Of a stretch of 64,000 nucleotides of DNA, positions 32,069-41,337 are shown in pieces; within the stretch, counting starts at the first letter, position 1, and every line of letters begins with the position of its first letter. Made by a program: the position numbers and the translations under genes. The notes beneath the pieces are model-generated. The model made no database searches, had not been told where the DNA came from, and worked only from the letters and a program-made list of their open reading frames with translations. The DNA is from Curtobacterium sp. VKM Ac-2922. GTDB lineage: Bacteria > Actinomycetota > Actinomycetes > Actinomycetales > Microbacteriaceae. The stretch is taken from NCBI RefSeq assembly GCF_022815645.1, contig NZ_JALGRO010000001.1:341288-405287 (forward strand), given 5' to 3'.

Positions 32069-32905
32069 TCAGCCCCGGATGAACGCCAGGATGTCGGGGT
32101 TGAGAACGTCGGCGTGCGTGGTCAGCATGCCGTGCGGGTAACCCTCGTAGATCTTGAGCGTCGAGTCGCTGAGGAGTTCGTCCTGCTTCAGGGACGCATC
32201 CTCGTAGGGCACGACCTGGTCGTCGTCGCCCTGCAGCACCAGGACCGGCACGGTGATGGCCTGCAGGTCCTCGGTCTGGTCCGTCTCGGAGAAGGCCTTG
32301 ATGCCCTCGAGGTGCGCGAGGGCGCTGCCCGTCATCCCCTGACGCCACCAGTTGGCGACGACCGGCTCGGACGGCGTCACACCGTCGCGGTTGAAGCCGT
32401 AGAACGGGCCGGACGCAACCGCCTGGAAGAACTCGGCACGGTTGGCGACGAGCGCCTGACGGAACCCGTCGAAGACCGCGATGTCGGTGCCCTCGGGGTT
32501 CGCGTCGGTCTTCACCATCAGCGGCGGAACTGCTGCCACCAGGACCGCCTTCGCGACCCGGCCCTGCGGCTGGCCGTACTGCGCGACGTAGCGAGCGACC
32601 TGGCCGCCACCGGTGGAGTGGCCGATGTGGATCGCGTCGTGCAGGTCGAGGTGCTCGACGACGGCGGACACGTCGCTGGCGTAGTGGTCCATGTCGTGAC
32701 CGGTGCCGATCTGCGACGAACGCCCGTGGCCCCGTCGGTCACTCGCGATCACACGGAAGCCCTCGGCCAGGAAGTACAGCATCTGCGCGTCCCAGTCGTC
32801 CGAGGACAGCGGCCAACCGTGGTGGAACACGATCGGCTGCGCGTCGGGGTTGCCCCAGTCCTTGAAGTAGATCTCTGCACCGTCGTCGGTGGTCACGTAA
32901 CCCAT
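32069..32905 (-). CDS. Alpha/beta hydrolase, cofactor-free haloperoxidase-like
   Basis: A 278-residue soluble hydrolase. HHGWPLSSDDWDAQM is the oxyanion loop, Ser97 lies in GHSTGGGQVARYV (nucleophile elbow), the catalytic Asp in LQGDDDQVVP and the His in EGYPHGML. This set is typical of non-haem chloroperoxidase/arylesterase proteins. It likely hydrolyses an ester in vivo; the halogenation seen in the family is a side reaction. It lies 48 bp from a second hydrolase gene, probably in one operon. Confidence 0.9.
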   Translation of the reverse strand: MGYVTTDDGAEIYFKDWGNPDAQPIVFHHGWPLSSDDWDAQMLYFLAEGFRVIASDRRGHGRSSQIGTGHDMDHYASDVSAVVEHLDLHDAIHIGHSTGGGQVARYVAQYGQPQGRVAKAVLVAAVPPLMVKTDANPEGTDIAVFDGFRQALVANRAEFFQAVASGPFYGFNRDGVTPSEPVVANWWRQGMTGSALAHLEGIKAFSETDQTEDLQAITVPVLVLQGDDDQVVPYEDASLKQDELLSDSTLKIYEGYPHGMLTTHADVLNPDILAFIRG

Positions 32906-32953
32906 GTCGTTCTCCTGTTGTCGTTCTTCGTCGGGTGTGGGGGCGGTGGGAGG

Positions 32954-33670
32954 TCAGCCGAGTTCGGCGACGGCGTCGGTGATGAACGCCGCGACCTCGG
33001 TGGGGTGCGTCTGCATGACCAGGTGCGGTCCGTCGATCTCGAGCACCGTGCGAACACCGGCGCGCTGGTATCCGAAGCGCTCGACGTCGGGGTTGATGGT
33101 GTGGTCGGCGCTGGAGACGATGCCCCAGGACGGCTTGGTCTTCCACGCGGCGACGGACGCGGGTTCGCCGAACGCGACGGCGGACAGCGGACGTTGCGAG
33201 ACGGCGAGGACCGTTGCCGTGTCGAGATCGAGGCCACCGGCGAAGACGGCGGGGAACGCGTCGATGGCCACGGAGACGTCGGTACCGGGCTCGGCACCCT
33301 CGACGGGGTACGGCGCGTAGACCAGGTTCGCGGCGAGGTCGCTGTCGGGGAACCCGCCCTGCAGAGCGCCGAGGCTCTCGCCTTCCTCGAGTGCGTAGGC
33401 GGCGACGAAGACCAGGCCCACGACGTTGTCCGCGACCCCCGCGACGGTGATGATGGCACCGCCGTAGGAGTGCCCGGCGAGCAGGACCGGGCCGTCGATC
33501 TGCTCGACGAACGACCTGATGTAGGCGGCGTCGCCGGCCAGGCTGCGGTTGAACACGGGCGGGACCAGGACTGCGTGTCCCTGGTCGAGCAGGAGCCTGG
33601 TGACGGGCGCCCAGCTGGCGGCGTCGGCGAAGGCTCCGTGGATGAGGACGATGGTGGGCGATCCGGTCAC
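32954..33670 (-). CDS. Alpha/beta hydrolase, salicylate-esterase-like group
   Basis: A 238-residue hydrolase. IVLIHGAFADAASW is the oxyanion strand and loop, Ser68 lies in GHSYGGAIIT, an Asp is in SSADHTINPDVER, and the His is in DGPHLVMQTHP. This resembles bacterial relatives of plant methyl-ester hydrolases. Substrate unknown. It is upstream of the haloperoxidase-like gene in the same direction. Confidence 0.88.
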   Translation of the reverse strand: MTGSPTIVLIHGAFADAASWAPVTRLLLDQGHAVLVPPVFNRSLAGDAAYIRSFVEQIDGPVLLAGHSYGGAIITVAGVADNVVGLVFVAAYALEEGESLGALQGGFPDSDLAANLVYAPYPVEGAEPGTDVSVAIDAFPAVFAGGLDLDTATVLAVSQRPLSAVAFGEPASVAAWKTKPSWGIVSSADHTINPDVERFGYQRAGVRTVLEIDGPHLVMQTHPTEVAAFITDAVAELG

Positions 33671-33807
33671 GGTGCGGCCCTTCCTGGTCCGCAGCCGGTG
33701 GCGTGGACCTGCGTCGGTGTGGGAGCGTCTGCTTCCGTCCGTGACGTTAGGGGCGGGCCCGGGCGGTGCACATCGGTCGCGATGACCGAGATCGGTCGTT
33801 GGGTGAC

Positions 33808-36552
33808 TTAGTCACGGGAGGACGGCGCATCGGCCGGCGTCGTCGCGAGGACCGCCGGCAGCTGCTGCCGGGTCGAGATCCCGAGCTTCTGGAACGCCGC
33901 GTACAGGTGCGCGCCCACCGTCCGGGGTGACACGAAGAGGTGCTCACCGATCGCCCGGTTGGTCATGCCCTGCGCGGCGAGCGTGCAGACCCTGAGCTCC
34001 TGCGGGGTGAGCAGCTCGATGCTGCGTTGACCCGTCAGGGGCAAGCGTTCACCCGTGGCACGGATCGCGTCCCGCGTGCGCTCCTCCCAGGCCGGTGCGG
34101 GCATCGCCTCGAACAGGTCGAGGGCTGCATGCAGGGCGGCTCGGGCGGTGGCGTTCCGCCCCGCACGCCGCAGACGGCGTCCGAGTCGGAGGAGCGCGCG
34201 GGCCTGCAGGTACGGGACCGGCCAACGAGTGTGCTGCAGGTCCGCCCACGCCGACTCCAGATCGTCGTCCGGCAGGAGCGCGGTCCGGGCGTACTGGAGG
34301 GCCGTGTGGACCAAGGGGGCGTGCCACCGGTCGTGCAGGCGCTCCAGTTCCGCCAACCGCCGCTCGGCGTCCGCTCGGTTGCCGGACTCCAACGCTGCGT
34401 CGACGTGGTCGTGGGAGGTCAGCACGGCGAAGGTCGGGTTGAACGCATCGTCGTCGGGGTCGAAGAGGCGTCGCAGGGGTTCGAGGGCGTCCGCTGCGCG
34501 GCCGGAGACCAGGTGCGCCAATCCGGTCGCGCCCAGGAGCGTTGCGCGCATGGCGCTCGAGCGGAGCACCTGCGCGCCCACCTCGGTCCCGCCGGCGATC
34601 CGCTCGGGGTCCGGCAGTACCCCTTCGAGGGCATCGAACCACGCGAGTGCGCACCGTGCCGCGGCGGAGAACCCGGCGTCGCCGAGGTCGCGTCCGAGCG
34701 ATGCCGCCTGTTCCGCAAGCACGCGCGCCCGGGCGACGTCCCCGGCCAGGTACGTGGTCATGGACGTCCCCATGAGCGCCTGCGGGAAGGTCCGAAGCTC
34801 ACCCCGCGCCGCCATGCTCGCCAGAGCCCGGTCGAGCAGGACGCGTGCCGTGTCGATCTCGCCGACCAGGTTGAGCGCGTACCCGATGAGCCACGCCGAC
34901 GCTTCGTCCTGCGCTGCGGGAGCCGCGGCCAGCGCGCGGTCCAGGATCTCGTCGCCGCGGACAACCGGCTCGGTCCGGGCCGCCAGCAGGATCGACCGTG
35001 GATCGTCCTCGGGCAGCGCGAGGGCTTCGACGACGACGAGCATCGGGTCGCCCGGATCCGCCTCGGCGGTGTGGTCCCAGGCGATCGCGGCCAGGTGCAG
35101 CAGGGCAGCGGTGGCGTGTTCGACCCCGCCCGCCGCCTGCATCTCGGCGACCGCATGGAGCGCTGGCCCGAGGTCACCCACGGCCAGGCCGGTCCGCCCG
35201 GTGGGCAGGGTCTCGGCGACCCATGCAGCGCGGGCTGCGAGCAGTCCGGCGGGCGCTTCGTCGCGCGCCTGCTGCACCACCAGTGCCGCTTCGGAGGTCC
35301 TCCCCGACAGACCTGCGAGTTCCGCAGCGACGATGCGCCGCTCGACGCGTCGGGCCACGTCCGACGTCAGCTCGGCGGCCCGCTCGTACGCCCTGCTGGC
35401 GACGAAGGTGTCGGACATCGCGGTCCGTTCGTCGCCGAGCGCGGCGATCTCGTCGGCCAGGCCGTCGTCGTGACCGCTGGCGAGCTCCGCACGCCACCAG
35501 ATGGTCCGGGCCGGATCGTCCCGGTGCTCGAGGACGAGCGACCGGAGGACCGCGGTGCGCTCCGGCGGCGACGCCACCATCAGGACCGCCGACTGCACCA
35601 GCGGGTGCCGGAACCGGATCGCACGCGGGAGGACCCACTCCAACAGCGAAGCCGCCGAGGCCTGCTCGGTCCAGGTCGGCGTCGGGAACTTGCCGACGGC
35701 GCGGGCGGCGACCCTGGCGGCCTCCTCGGCGCTGGTGCCGCCGGACAGCGCCACGGCCAGGATCGCCAACCGGGTCGGTTGGTCCAGCTCCGCGTACCGG
35801 TCCGCGAACTCCTGCTCGACCCGTCCGACCACGGGTCGTTCCCGTGTCCGGTCCGCCGCTGCTGCTGCCGACCGCCCCAGCTCGTGCAGCGCCAGCGGGT
35901 TGCCCTCGGCGCGGTGCACGAGGTCGTGTCGCGCCTGACCCGTGGGCGCACCGGGGACGCCGTCGAGCAGGTCGTCGGCAGCGAACTGGTCGAGCGGATC
36001 GAGGTGTAGGCGCCGGATCCCCGGGGTGTCCACCACGTCGGTGTTCCGCGTGGTCATGACGATGACGACCGGGTCCTCACCGACACGACGGGCCATCATG
36101 CGGAGCGCCCACTCGGACGGTGCATCCATCCAGTGCAGGTCCTCGGCGACGACCAGGACCGGCCGTTCGACCGCGGCGTCCGACAGCAGGGTCAGCGCGG
36201 CGAGACCGGCCAGGAGCGGCGAGGGCTGGACCCCCACGGCGACCCCGAACGCGACGTCCAGCGCGCGTCGCTGCGGGGACGGCAGGTTCGCGATGCCACC
36301 GCGCAACGGGTACAACAGCATGTGGAGCGCGGCGTACGGTTCCGCTGACTCCGCCAGGGTGCCGGTGGTCGTGAGTGTCCGCAGGCCACGGCTGTCCGCG
36401 TACTCGAGCACGTCGGCGACCAGCGACGACTTGCCGATGCCCGCTTCGCCGTCGATCACGAACGCAGAACCGCTGCCCGCCGCGTCGTGGACGGCACCCC
36501 GCAGGATCGCGATCTCCCGCGCACGCCCGATGACGTGCTGAGCCATCGTCAT
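33808..36552 (-). CDS. Large ATP-binding LuxR-family regulator (LAL type)
   Basis: A 914-residue protein. The Walker A motif GEAGIGKS is at residues 35-42 and a Walker B-like VLVVAEDLHWMD near 115, in an AAA_16/STAND ATPase. A long region of TPR-like helical repeats rich in Ala, Leu and Arg follows. The C-terminal LuxR helix-turn-helix (LTPQELRVCTLAAQGMTNRA) ends at the stop. It acts as a ligand- and ATP-gated activator. I chose ATG 36552; the frame stays open far upstream, but that part is antisense to the GH54 gene. It may control the two hydrolase genes it faces (inference). Confidence 0.9.
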   Translation of the reverse strand: MTMAQHVIGRAREIAILRGAVHDAAGSGSAFVIDGEAGIGKSSLVADVLEYADSRGLRTLTTTGTLAESAEPYAALHMLLYPLRGGIANLPSPQRRALDVAFGVAVGVQPSPLLAGLAALTLLSDAAVERPVLVVAEDLHWMDAPSEWALRMMARRVGEDPVVIVMTTRNTDVVDTPGIRRLHLDPLDQFAADDLLDGVPGAPTGQARHDLVHRAEGNPLALHELGRSAAAAADRTRERPVVGRVEQEFADRYAELDQPTRLAILAVALSGGTSAEEAARVAARAVGKFPTPTWTEQASAASLLEWVLPRAIRFRHPLVQSAVLMVASPPERTAVLRSLVLEHRDDPARTIWWRAELASGHDDGLADEIAALGDERTAMSDTFVASRAYERAAELTSDVARRVERRIVAAELAGLSGRTSEAALVVQQARDEAPAGLLAARAAWVAETLPTGRTGLAVGDLGPALHAVAEMQAAGGVEHATAALLHLAAIAWDHTAEADPGDPMLVVVEALALPEDDPRSILLAARTEPVVRGDEILDRALAAAPAAQDEASAWLIGYALNLVGEIDTARVLLDRALASMAARGELRTFPQALMGTSMTTYLAGDVARARVLAEQAASLGRDLGDAGFSAAARCALAWFDALEGVLPDPERIAGGTEVGAQVLRSSAMRATLLGATGLAHLVSGRAADALEPLRRLFDPDDDAFNPTFAVLTSHDHVDAALESGNRADAERRLAELERLHDRWHAPLVHTALQYARTALLPDDDLESAWADLQHTRWPVPYLQARALLRLGRRLRRAGRNATARAALHAALDLFEAMPAPAWEERTRDAIRATGERLPLTGQRSIELLTPQELRVCTLAAQGMTNRAIGEHLFVSPRTVGAHLYAAFQKLGISTRQQLPAVLATTPADAPSSRD

Positions 36553-36585
36553 CGTCTCAGTATGCCAGCGGCACTCCCCCGCACC

Positions 36586-36650
36586 AGCAGCGGCTTCCGC
36601 CGGAACCGACCGGCAGACGCGCCGACGACCGGACCCGACGGCGCGAGACG
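36586..36650 (-). pseudogene. Short fragment of an MFS transporter gene
   Basis: On the minus strand this reads GPVVGASAGRFRRKPLLV, close to GLIVGAYVDRFRRKPLLV of the MFS gene at 28730-29977. The DNA ACCAGCAGCGGCTTCCGCCG and the next 6 bases are identical to 29733-29758. It sits directly upstream of the LuxR-type gene. It looks like the scar of an earlier rearrangement or gene duplication. Confidence 0.5.
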
Positions 36651-36661
36651 CGCCCACGGAC

Positions 36662-36703
36662 GGACAGGAGGCCCGGCACCAGCTGGCACCGGGCCTCCTG
36701 TCC
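36662..36703. terminator. 42-bp near-perfect palindrome after the GH54 gene
   Basis: Arms GGACAGGAGGCCCGG and their complement surround CACCAGCTGGCA. It begins 11 bp after the GH54 stop codon (leftward). There is no U-tract, as is common for actinobacterial terminators. A sister copy is at 38742-38783. Confidence 0.75.
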
Positions 36704-36713
36704 GCAGCGTGGC

Positions 36714-38600
36714 TCAGTTGAAGCTGAACACCTGCGGCGCCTGCCCGTTGCAGTCGTAGAGCTGCAGCGGCGTCGTGTTGGCGGTGTTGCCCGACGGCAC
36801 GTCGAGGCACCGGCCGGACTGCGGGTTCAGCACGGAGCCGTTCGCCTGCGGGACCCACTGCTGGCCGCCGATCCCGTTGCACGTGTACAGCTCCAGGTGC
36901 GAGCCGTTCGCGGTGGCGTTGCCGTCGATGTCCAGGCAGCGGCCGAGCGTCCGGATCGTGTGGTCGGCGGCGTTGTAGGCCCACTGCTGGTCGGTCGTCT
37001 GCTCGTCGGTCAGCAGCGTCTGGCAGTCGTACACCTGGACCTGCTGGCCGTTCTGCTGCAGGTCGTTGCCGGCGACGTCGACGCACTTCGCTCCGATCGT
37101 CTTGATCGGGACGGCGGCCACGAACTTCTGGGCCTGGTTGCCGTTGCAGTCGTAGAGCTGCAGCGCCGTGCCGTTCGCGGTGTTGCCCGACGGGTCGTCC
37201 AGGCAGCGGCCGGACTGCGGGTTCTTGATCGACCCGTCCGGCTGCACGATCCACTGCTGCCCGCCGGCACCGTTGCAGTCGTAGAGCTCGACGTGCGTGC
37301 CGTTCGCGGTGCCGTTGCCGTTGACGTCCAGGCAGCGACCGAGCGTGCTGAGGGTGTGCGTACCGTACACGTTGCCGAGCCAGTGCTGGTCGGCGGCCAG
37401 CGCCTTGCAGTCGTACAGCTGCACGACCGCGGTGTTACCGCCGGTGTCGTCACCGGCGACGTCGACGCACTTGCCGCCGGGGCCGGTGATCGCGGCGCCC
37501 GGGCCACCGCCGGTCGAGACGCCTTGGTAGTTCTGTGCGACGACGTTCGCCTGCACGGCGTTGTCGGCAGCGTCGGTGGAGTACCCGGCGGTCATGACGC
37601 CCTCGAAGAACGACTGGGTGCCGCGGTTCGAGTTGTCCCCGCCGGCGCCGAGCACGATCGAGCCCTCGAGCTTCATCGGTGTGTAGCCCTGGCCGTCGCC
37701 GTCCTTGTCGGTCGGCAGCGCCCCCTCGTACCACTTCGACAGCGAGCCGGACTGCGCGTTGCCGCCCTTCAGTGCGAAGTTCGCGACGCCGTCGTTCTTC
37801 AGCAGCGCGGTGACGAACTTCGAGGTGTTGCCGGTGTTGGCGGTGTTGATGGCGGTCTTGCCCTCGTAGACGCCGTTCTCCAGGTCCGCCTGCACCCACG
37901 GGCCGCGACCGGCGCTGCCCGTGCCGTTGAGCATCGACAGGTTCAAGGCGTCCATGTGCCCCTTGCCGGTGTCCTTCGACTGCGTCTCGACGTTGCCGAA
38001 GTCCGAACAGCAGCCGTGGTTCACGTTCGTGCCGCTGGCGACCTCGTACATCGACTCCGGGCTGGCGCCGCGGGCCGTGCCCTTGGCGACGGTGCTCGAG
38101 ATCCGGTAGGCCACCTGCTGCGGCATGGAGATGCCGTACGCCTTGTGTCCGGCGACGGTGACCGGCAGCGCACCGGCGTCGGCGGCGTGGTTCGCCGGCC
38201 CCGCGTCCCCGGCACCCGCGACCGTCAGGTCGTTGTGGTTCGACGACTGGTCGTAGATCTTCGGGATCGTGCACGTGGTGCCCGCGCAGAACGTGTCCTG
38301 CGTCTGGGCGTTGGCGTACCCGCCGGCGGCGAGCAGGCCGACGTTGGTGGTCGCACCGTCCGAGGCGCGCTGCACCTGGTAGAGCGGTCCGTTGTAGGTG
38401 GCGTACAGCGCCCGCGTGGAGCTGTACGCGGCGACACACGAGGTGCCGGCGCTGCCGTAGGTGTCGCAGGGGCCGGTGGTGGCGGCAGCGGCGCTGCCCA
38501 CCCCGACCGTCGTGGCGAAGAGGCTCCCGGTGACGAGAGCGAGAGCCCCGAGTGCCGTGGCGACGATCCGCCGTGGCCTCGAGATGGACCCGATGTGCAT
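36714..38600 (-). CDS. Secreted GH54-type alpha-L-arabinofuranosidase with two ricin-type lectin domains
   Basis: A 628-residue secreted enzyme. It has a signal peptide (about residues 1-40, basic start, long Ala/Leu core, AAAATTG cleavage region). The GH54/ArabFuran catalytic domain follows to about 350 (GPCDTYGSAGTSCVAAYSST, FCAGTTCTIPKIYDQSSNHN, NHGCCSDFGNVE). Two ricin-B trefoil domains (about 372-500 and 503-628) have repeated GRCLDVxGNxTANGT and QLYDCNG units. It releases arabinose from arabinoxylan or arabinan outside the cell, and the lectin domains bind polysaccharide. A perfect LacI-type operator lies 77-88 bp upstream of the start codon. Confidence 0.9.
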   Translation of the reverse strand: MHIGSISRPRRIVATALGALALVTGSLFATTVGVGSAAAATTGPCDTYGSAGTSCVAAYSSTRALYATYNGPLYQVQRASDGATTNVGLLAAGGYANAQTQDTFCAGTTCTIPKIYDQSSNHNDLTVAGAGDAGPANHAADAGALPVTVAGHKAYGISMPQQVAYRISSTVAKGTARGASPESMYEVASGTNVNHGCCSDFGNVETQSKDTGKGHMDALNLSMLNGTGSAGRGPWVQADLENGVYEGKTAINTANTGNTSKFVTALLKNDGVANFALKGGNAQSGSLSKWYEGALPTDKDGDGQGYTPMKLEGSIVLGAGGDNSNRGTQSFFEGVMTAGYSTDAADNAVQANVVAQNYQGVSTGGGPGAAITGPGGKCVDVAGDDTGGNTAVVQLYDCKALAADQHWLGNVYGTHTLSTLGRCLDVNGNGTANGTHVELYDCNGAGGQQWIVQPDGSIKNPQSGRCLDDPSGNTANGTALQLYDCNGNQAQKFVAAVPIKTIGAKCVDVAGNDLQQNGQQVQVYDCQTLLTDEQTTDQQWAYNAADHTIRTLGRCLDIDGNATANGSHLELYTCNGIGGQQWVPQANGSVLNPQSGRCLDVPSGNTANTTPLQLYDCNGQAPQVFSFN

Positions 38601-38676
38601 GAGCTGTTCCTTCCGAGCGTCGTTGCTGGGGGACGTGGTCGATCGTCGGGTTCGCCGTGTCGTCGAACGACACTGC

Positions 38677-38688
38677 TTAATCGATTAA
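38677..38688. promoter_or_regulatory. LacI-type operator TTAATCGATTAA
   Basis: A perfect 12-bp palindrome upstream of the GH54 gene, identical in core to the two sites before the LacI gene at 214-1263. It differs from the site used by the nearby LacI gene at 44709. Confidence 0.75.
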
Positions 38689-38741
38689 CCACACCCAGGA
38701 TACGGCACCGCGGACGTGCTGACCAGATCGGACCGCCAAAC

Positions 38742-38783
38742 GGACGCCAGGCCCGGTGCCAGCTGGCACCGGGCCTCCCGTCC
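38742..38783. terminator. 42-bp palindrome after the GH3 gene
   Basis: GGACGCCAGGCCCGGTGCCA on one side and the matching complement to 38783, centred on CAGCTG. It lies 11 bp after the GH3 stop codon and is followed by the same CAGCGTGGCTCAG-type context as the copy at 36662. Confidence 0.75.
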
Positions 38784-38793
38784 ACAGCGTGGC

Positions 38794-41337
38794 TCAGTCC
38801 ACCGTCCAGGTGACCAGGCGGGGGTCGGCGACGCCGACCTCGTGCACAGGGCCGGTCACCCGCACGGTCGCACGCTCCGTGGCGGAGCCGGGGACGGGCT
38901 CGGCAGCCGCGCCACCGGGGACCGCGACGATGCCGCCGGACTCGACCGGGCCTTGCGGCCGCGACGCCGCCGCGTGGGACGCGACCCACACCTGCACGTC
39001 TCCGGGCTCGACGACCCTGCGCATCCGCCGGTCGGTGAACGCGAAGCGCTGCACCGGCACGCGGAACCGCACCCGGACGGACTCCCCCGCGGCCACCGCG
39101 ACCCGGGCGTACCCGAGCAGCTGCGCGACCGGACGGGTGACGCTCGCCGCGACGTCGTGCCCGTACAGCTGCACGATGTCCGCCCCGTCCCGCGCACCGG
39201 TGTTGCGGACGGTGACGACGGCGCTGAACGTGCCGTCCGAGGCGACGGTGTCGTCGACGGTCAGGTCCTCGTACGCGAACGAGGTGTAGCTCAGGCCGAA
39301 ACCGAACGGCCGCACCGGGGTGGAGTCGGTCGCGGTGACGTCCGACGGGCCACCGAGCCGCGGGTGCAGGTACGTGTACGGCTGCGCACCGGCTGACCGG
39401 GGCAGCGAGACGGGCAGGCGGCCGGACGGCGACGCCGCACCGGTGAGCAGGTCGGCGATCGCCAGCCCTCCGCCCTCGCCGGGGAAGAACGCCTGCACGA
39501 CGGCAGCGGGACGGGTCGGCGCGTCGAGTGCCCACCCGAGCACGTAGGGGCGGCCGGTCAGCAGCACCACCACGGTCGGGGTGCCGGTGGCGACGACGGC
39601 CTCGACCAGCTCGCGCTGCACGCCCGGCAGTTCGAGCGACTCGGTGTCGTTGCCCTCGCCGACGGTGCCGCGGCCGAACAGCCCGGCCTGGTCCCCCACC
39701 ACGACGACGGCGACCTCGGCGGACTCGGCGAGCTGGACGGCCTCGGCGAACCCGGACCGGTCATCGCCCTCGACGGTGCAGCCGAGCGCCGAGGAGACGG
39801 CGTCGCCGAGCGCGTCGCGCAGCGCGTCGAGCACGGTCGGGATCGCGAACCCGAGGGGCAGGTCGGGGTGGGTCGCGAGCACGTGGTTCGCGAACGAGTA
39901 GCAGCCCTGCAGGGCCTCGGCGCGGTGGGCGTTCGGGCCGATCACCGCGACCGAGCCAGCAGGGCGCACCGTTCCCGCGCCCGCACGGTGTCCGTCAGCT
40001 GGGCCGGCGCCCGGACCTTGTCCGTCTGCGGGGCCGGCGCCCGTCAGGGGCAGCGTGCCGTCGTTCGACAGCAGCACGAGCGACTCGGCCGCCAGTCGGC
40101 GCGCCAGGTCCTGGTGCTCCGGGGTGTCCAGGTCGATGCCGGTCGGGGCGTCGTCCGCGAACACGTCGGGGTCGAGCAGGCCCAGGCGTTCCTTCTGCTG
40201 CAGGACCCGCAGTACGGCGCGGTTGACGAGCGTCTCGTCGACGGCCCCGGTACGCACGAGCTCGATCAGCGGCGCGAGGTAGGCGTCCCCGGTCGGCAGC
40301 TCGACGTCGATGCCGGCCTCGAGCGCCATCGCGGCGGCCTGGCCCCGGTCGGCCGCGATGCCGTGCATGACCTCGAGGAACGCCACCGAGAAGTAGTCGG
40401 CGACGACGGTGCCGTCGAAGCCGAGCCGGTCGCGCAGCACCCCGGTCAGCAGGTCGGCGTTCGCCGCGACGGGCACGCCGTCGATCTCGGCGTACGAGTT
40501 CATGACGCTCCGGGCGCCGCCGTCGGCCAGGGCCATCTCGAACGGCGGCAGGAACACGTCGGCGATCTCGCGCGGTCCGGCGTGGACGGGTGCGTGGTTG
40601 CGCCCCGCCTGCGACGCCGAGTACCCCAGGAAGTGCTTCAGCGTCGCGTCGACCCCGGAGCCCTGCAGGCCGCGGACGTACGCGGTGCCGACGGTGCCCA
40701 CCAGGTAGGGATCCTCGCCGATGCACTCGTCGACCCGCCCCCAACGCGGGTCGCGGACCACATCGAGCACGGGCGCCAGACCCTGGTGGACGCCGAGCTG
40801 GCGCATCGACCGGCCGATGACGGCCCCGACCTGTTCGACCAGCTCGGGATCGAATGAGGCCCCCCAGGCGAGCGGCGTGGGGAACGTGGCGGCCTTCCAC
40901 GCGGCCAGGCCGGTCAGGCACTCCTCGTGCACGAGCGCGGGGATCCCCAGCCGGGTCTCGCGCTTGAGTCGGCGCTGCTCGGCCCACAGCCAGGCCGCGC
41001 GCTCGTCGGGTTCGACGGGGCGCGTGCCGTACACGCGGGTGAACTGGCCGATGCCGTGCCGGGTGATGTCGGCCAGGGTCGCGCCGTCCTGCGCCGCCGC
41101 CATCTCGCCTTGCATCGGCGCGACGACACCGTTCTGGTCGAGCCAGTAGCCGACCAGCTGCGCGGTCTTCTCCTCGAGCGTCATGTCCGCCAGCAGCGCC
41201 CCGGCGCGGTCCGGTGCGGTGTCCGTGTCGGACGGGAGGCCCGTCTCGGCCCCGCCAGGCGCCTGCGGTCCGGCGTCGGTCACGGCGACCGACGTGGCGG
41301 ACGCGGGGCGGGCCAGGTCGCGGTCGAGCGTGCTCAC
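38794..41337 (-). CDS. GH3 family beta-glycosidase
   Basis: An 847-residue cytoplasmic enzyme without signal peptide. The N-terminal TIM-barrel has DPRWGRVDECIGEDPYL, the KHF motif (residues 234-236) and the likely nucleophile Asp314 in GTVVADYF. The second alpha/beta domain has VVVVGDQAGLFGRG. A C-terminal fibronectin-III-like domain begins with PFGFGLSYTSF. It removes glucose or xylose from short imported oligosaccharides. A Gly/Ala/Pro linker (about 445-470, repeated GAGPADG) is unusual. GTG 41337 overlaps the permease stop codon by 4 bp. It is the last gene of the importer operon. Confidence 0.92.
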   Translation of the reverse strand: MSTLDRDLARPASATSVAVTDAGPQAPGGAETGLPSDTDTAPDRAGALLADMTLEEKTAQLVGYWLDQNGVVAPMQGEMAAAQDGATLADITRHGIGQFTRVYGTRPVEPDERAAWLWAEQRRLKRETRLGIPALVHEECLTGLAAWKAATFPTPLAWGASFDPELVEQVGAVIGRSMRQLGVHQGLAPVLDVVRDPRWGRVDECIGEDPYLVGTVGTAYVRGLQGSGVDATLKHFLGYSASQAGRNHAPVHAGPREIADVFLPPFEMALADGGARSVMNSYAEIDGVPVAANADLLTGVLRDRLGFDGTVVADYFSVAFLEVMHGIAADRGQAAAMALEAGIDVELPTGDAYLAPLIELVRTGAVDETLVNRAVLRVLQQKERLGLLDPDVFADDAPTGIDLDTPEHQDLARRLAAESLVLLSNDGTLPLTGAGPADGQGPGAGPADGHRAGAGTVRPAGSVAVIGPNAHRAEALQGCYSFANHVLATHPDLPLGFAIPTVLDALRDALGDAVSSALGCTVEGDDRSGFAEAVQLAESAEVAVVVVGDQAGLFGRGTVGEGNDTESLELPGVQRELVEAVVATGTPTVVVLLTGRPYVLGWALDAPTRPAAVVQAFFPGEGGGLAIADLLTGAASPSGRLPVSLPRSAGAQPYTYLHPRLGGPSDVTATDSTPVRPFGFGLSYTSFAYEDLTVDDTVASDGTFSAVVTVRNTGARDGADIVQLYGHDVAASVTRPVAQLLGYARVAVAAGESVRVRFRVPVQRFAFTDRRMRRVVEPGDVQVWVASHAAASRPQGPVESGGIVAVPGGAAAEPVPGSATERATVRVTGPVHEVGVADPRLVTWTVD

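Noticed and set aside
31583..33811. A 742-codon open frame on the plus strand
   Set aside because: It is antisense to the two alpha/beta hydrolase genes, whose catalytic motifs are clear; composition is typical of high-GC shadow frames.
33940..36009. A 689-codon open frame opposite the LuxR-type regulator
   Set aside because: Shadow of a gene with recognisable Walker A and LuxR domains; no start site or family match.
36897..38813. A 638-codon open frame opposite the GH54 gene
   Set aside because: Antisense to a gene with signal peptide, catalytic domain and ricin repeats; the Val-rich pattern mirrors those repeats.
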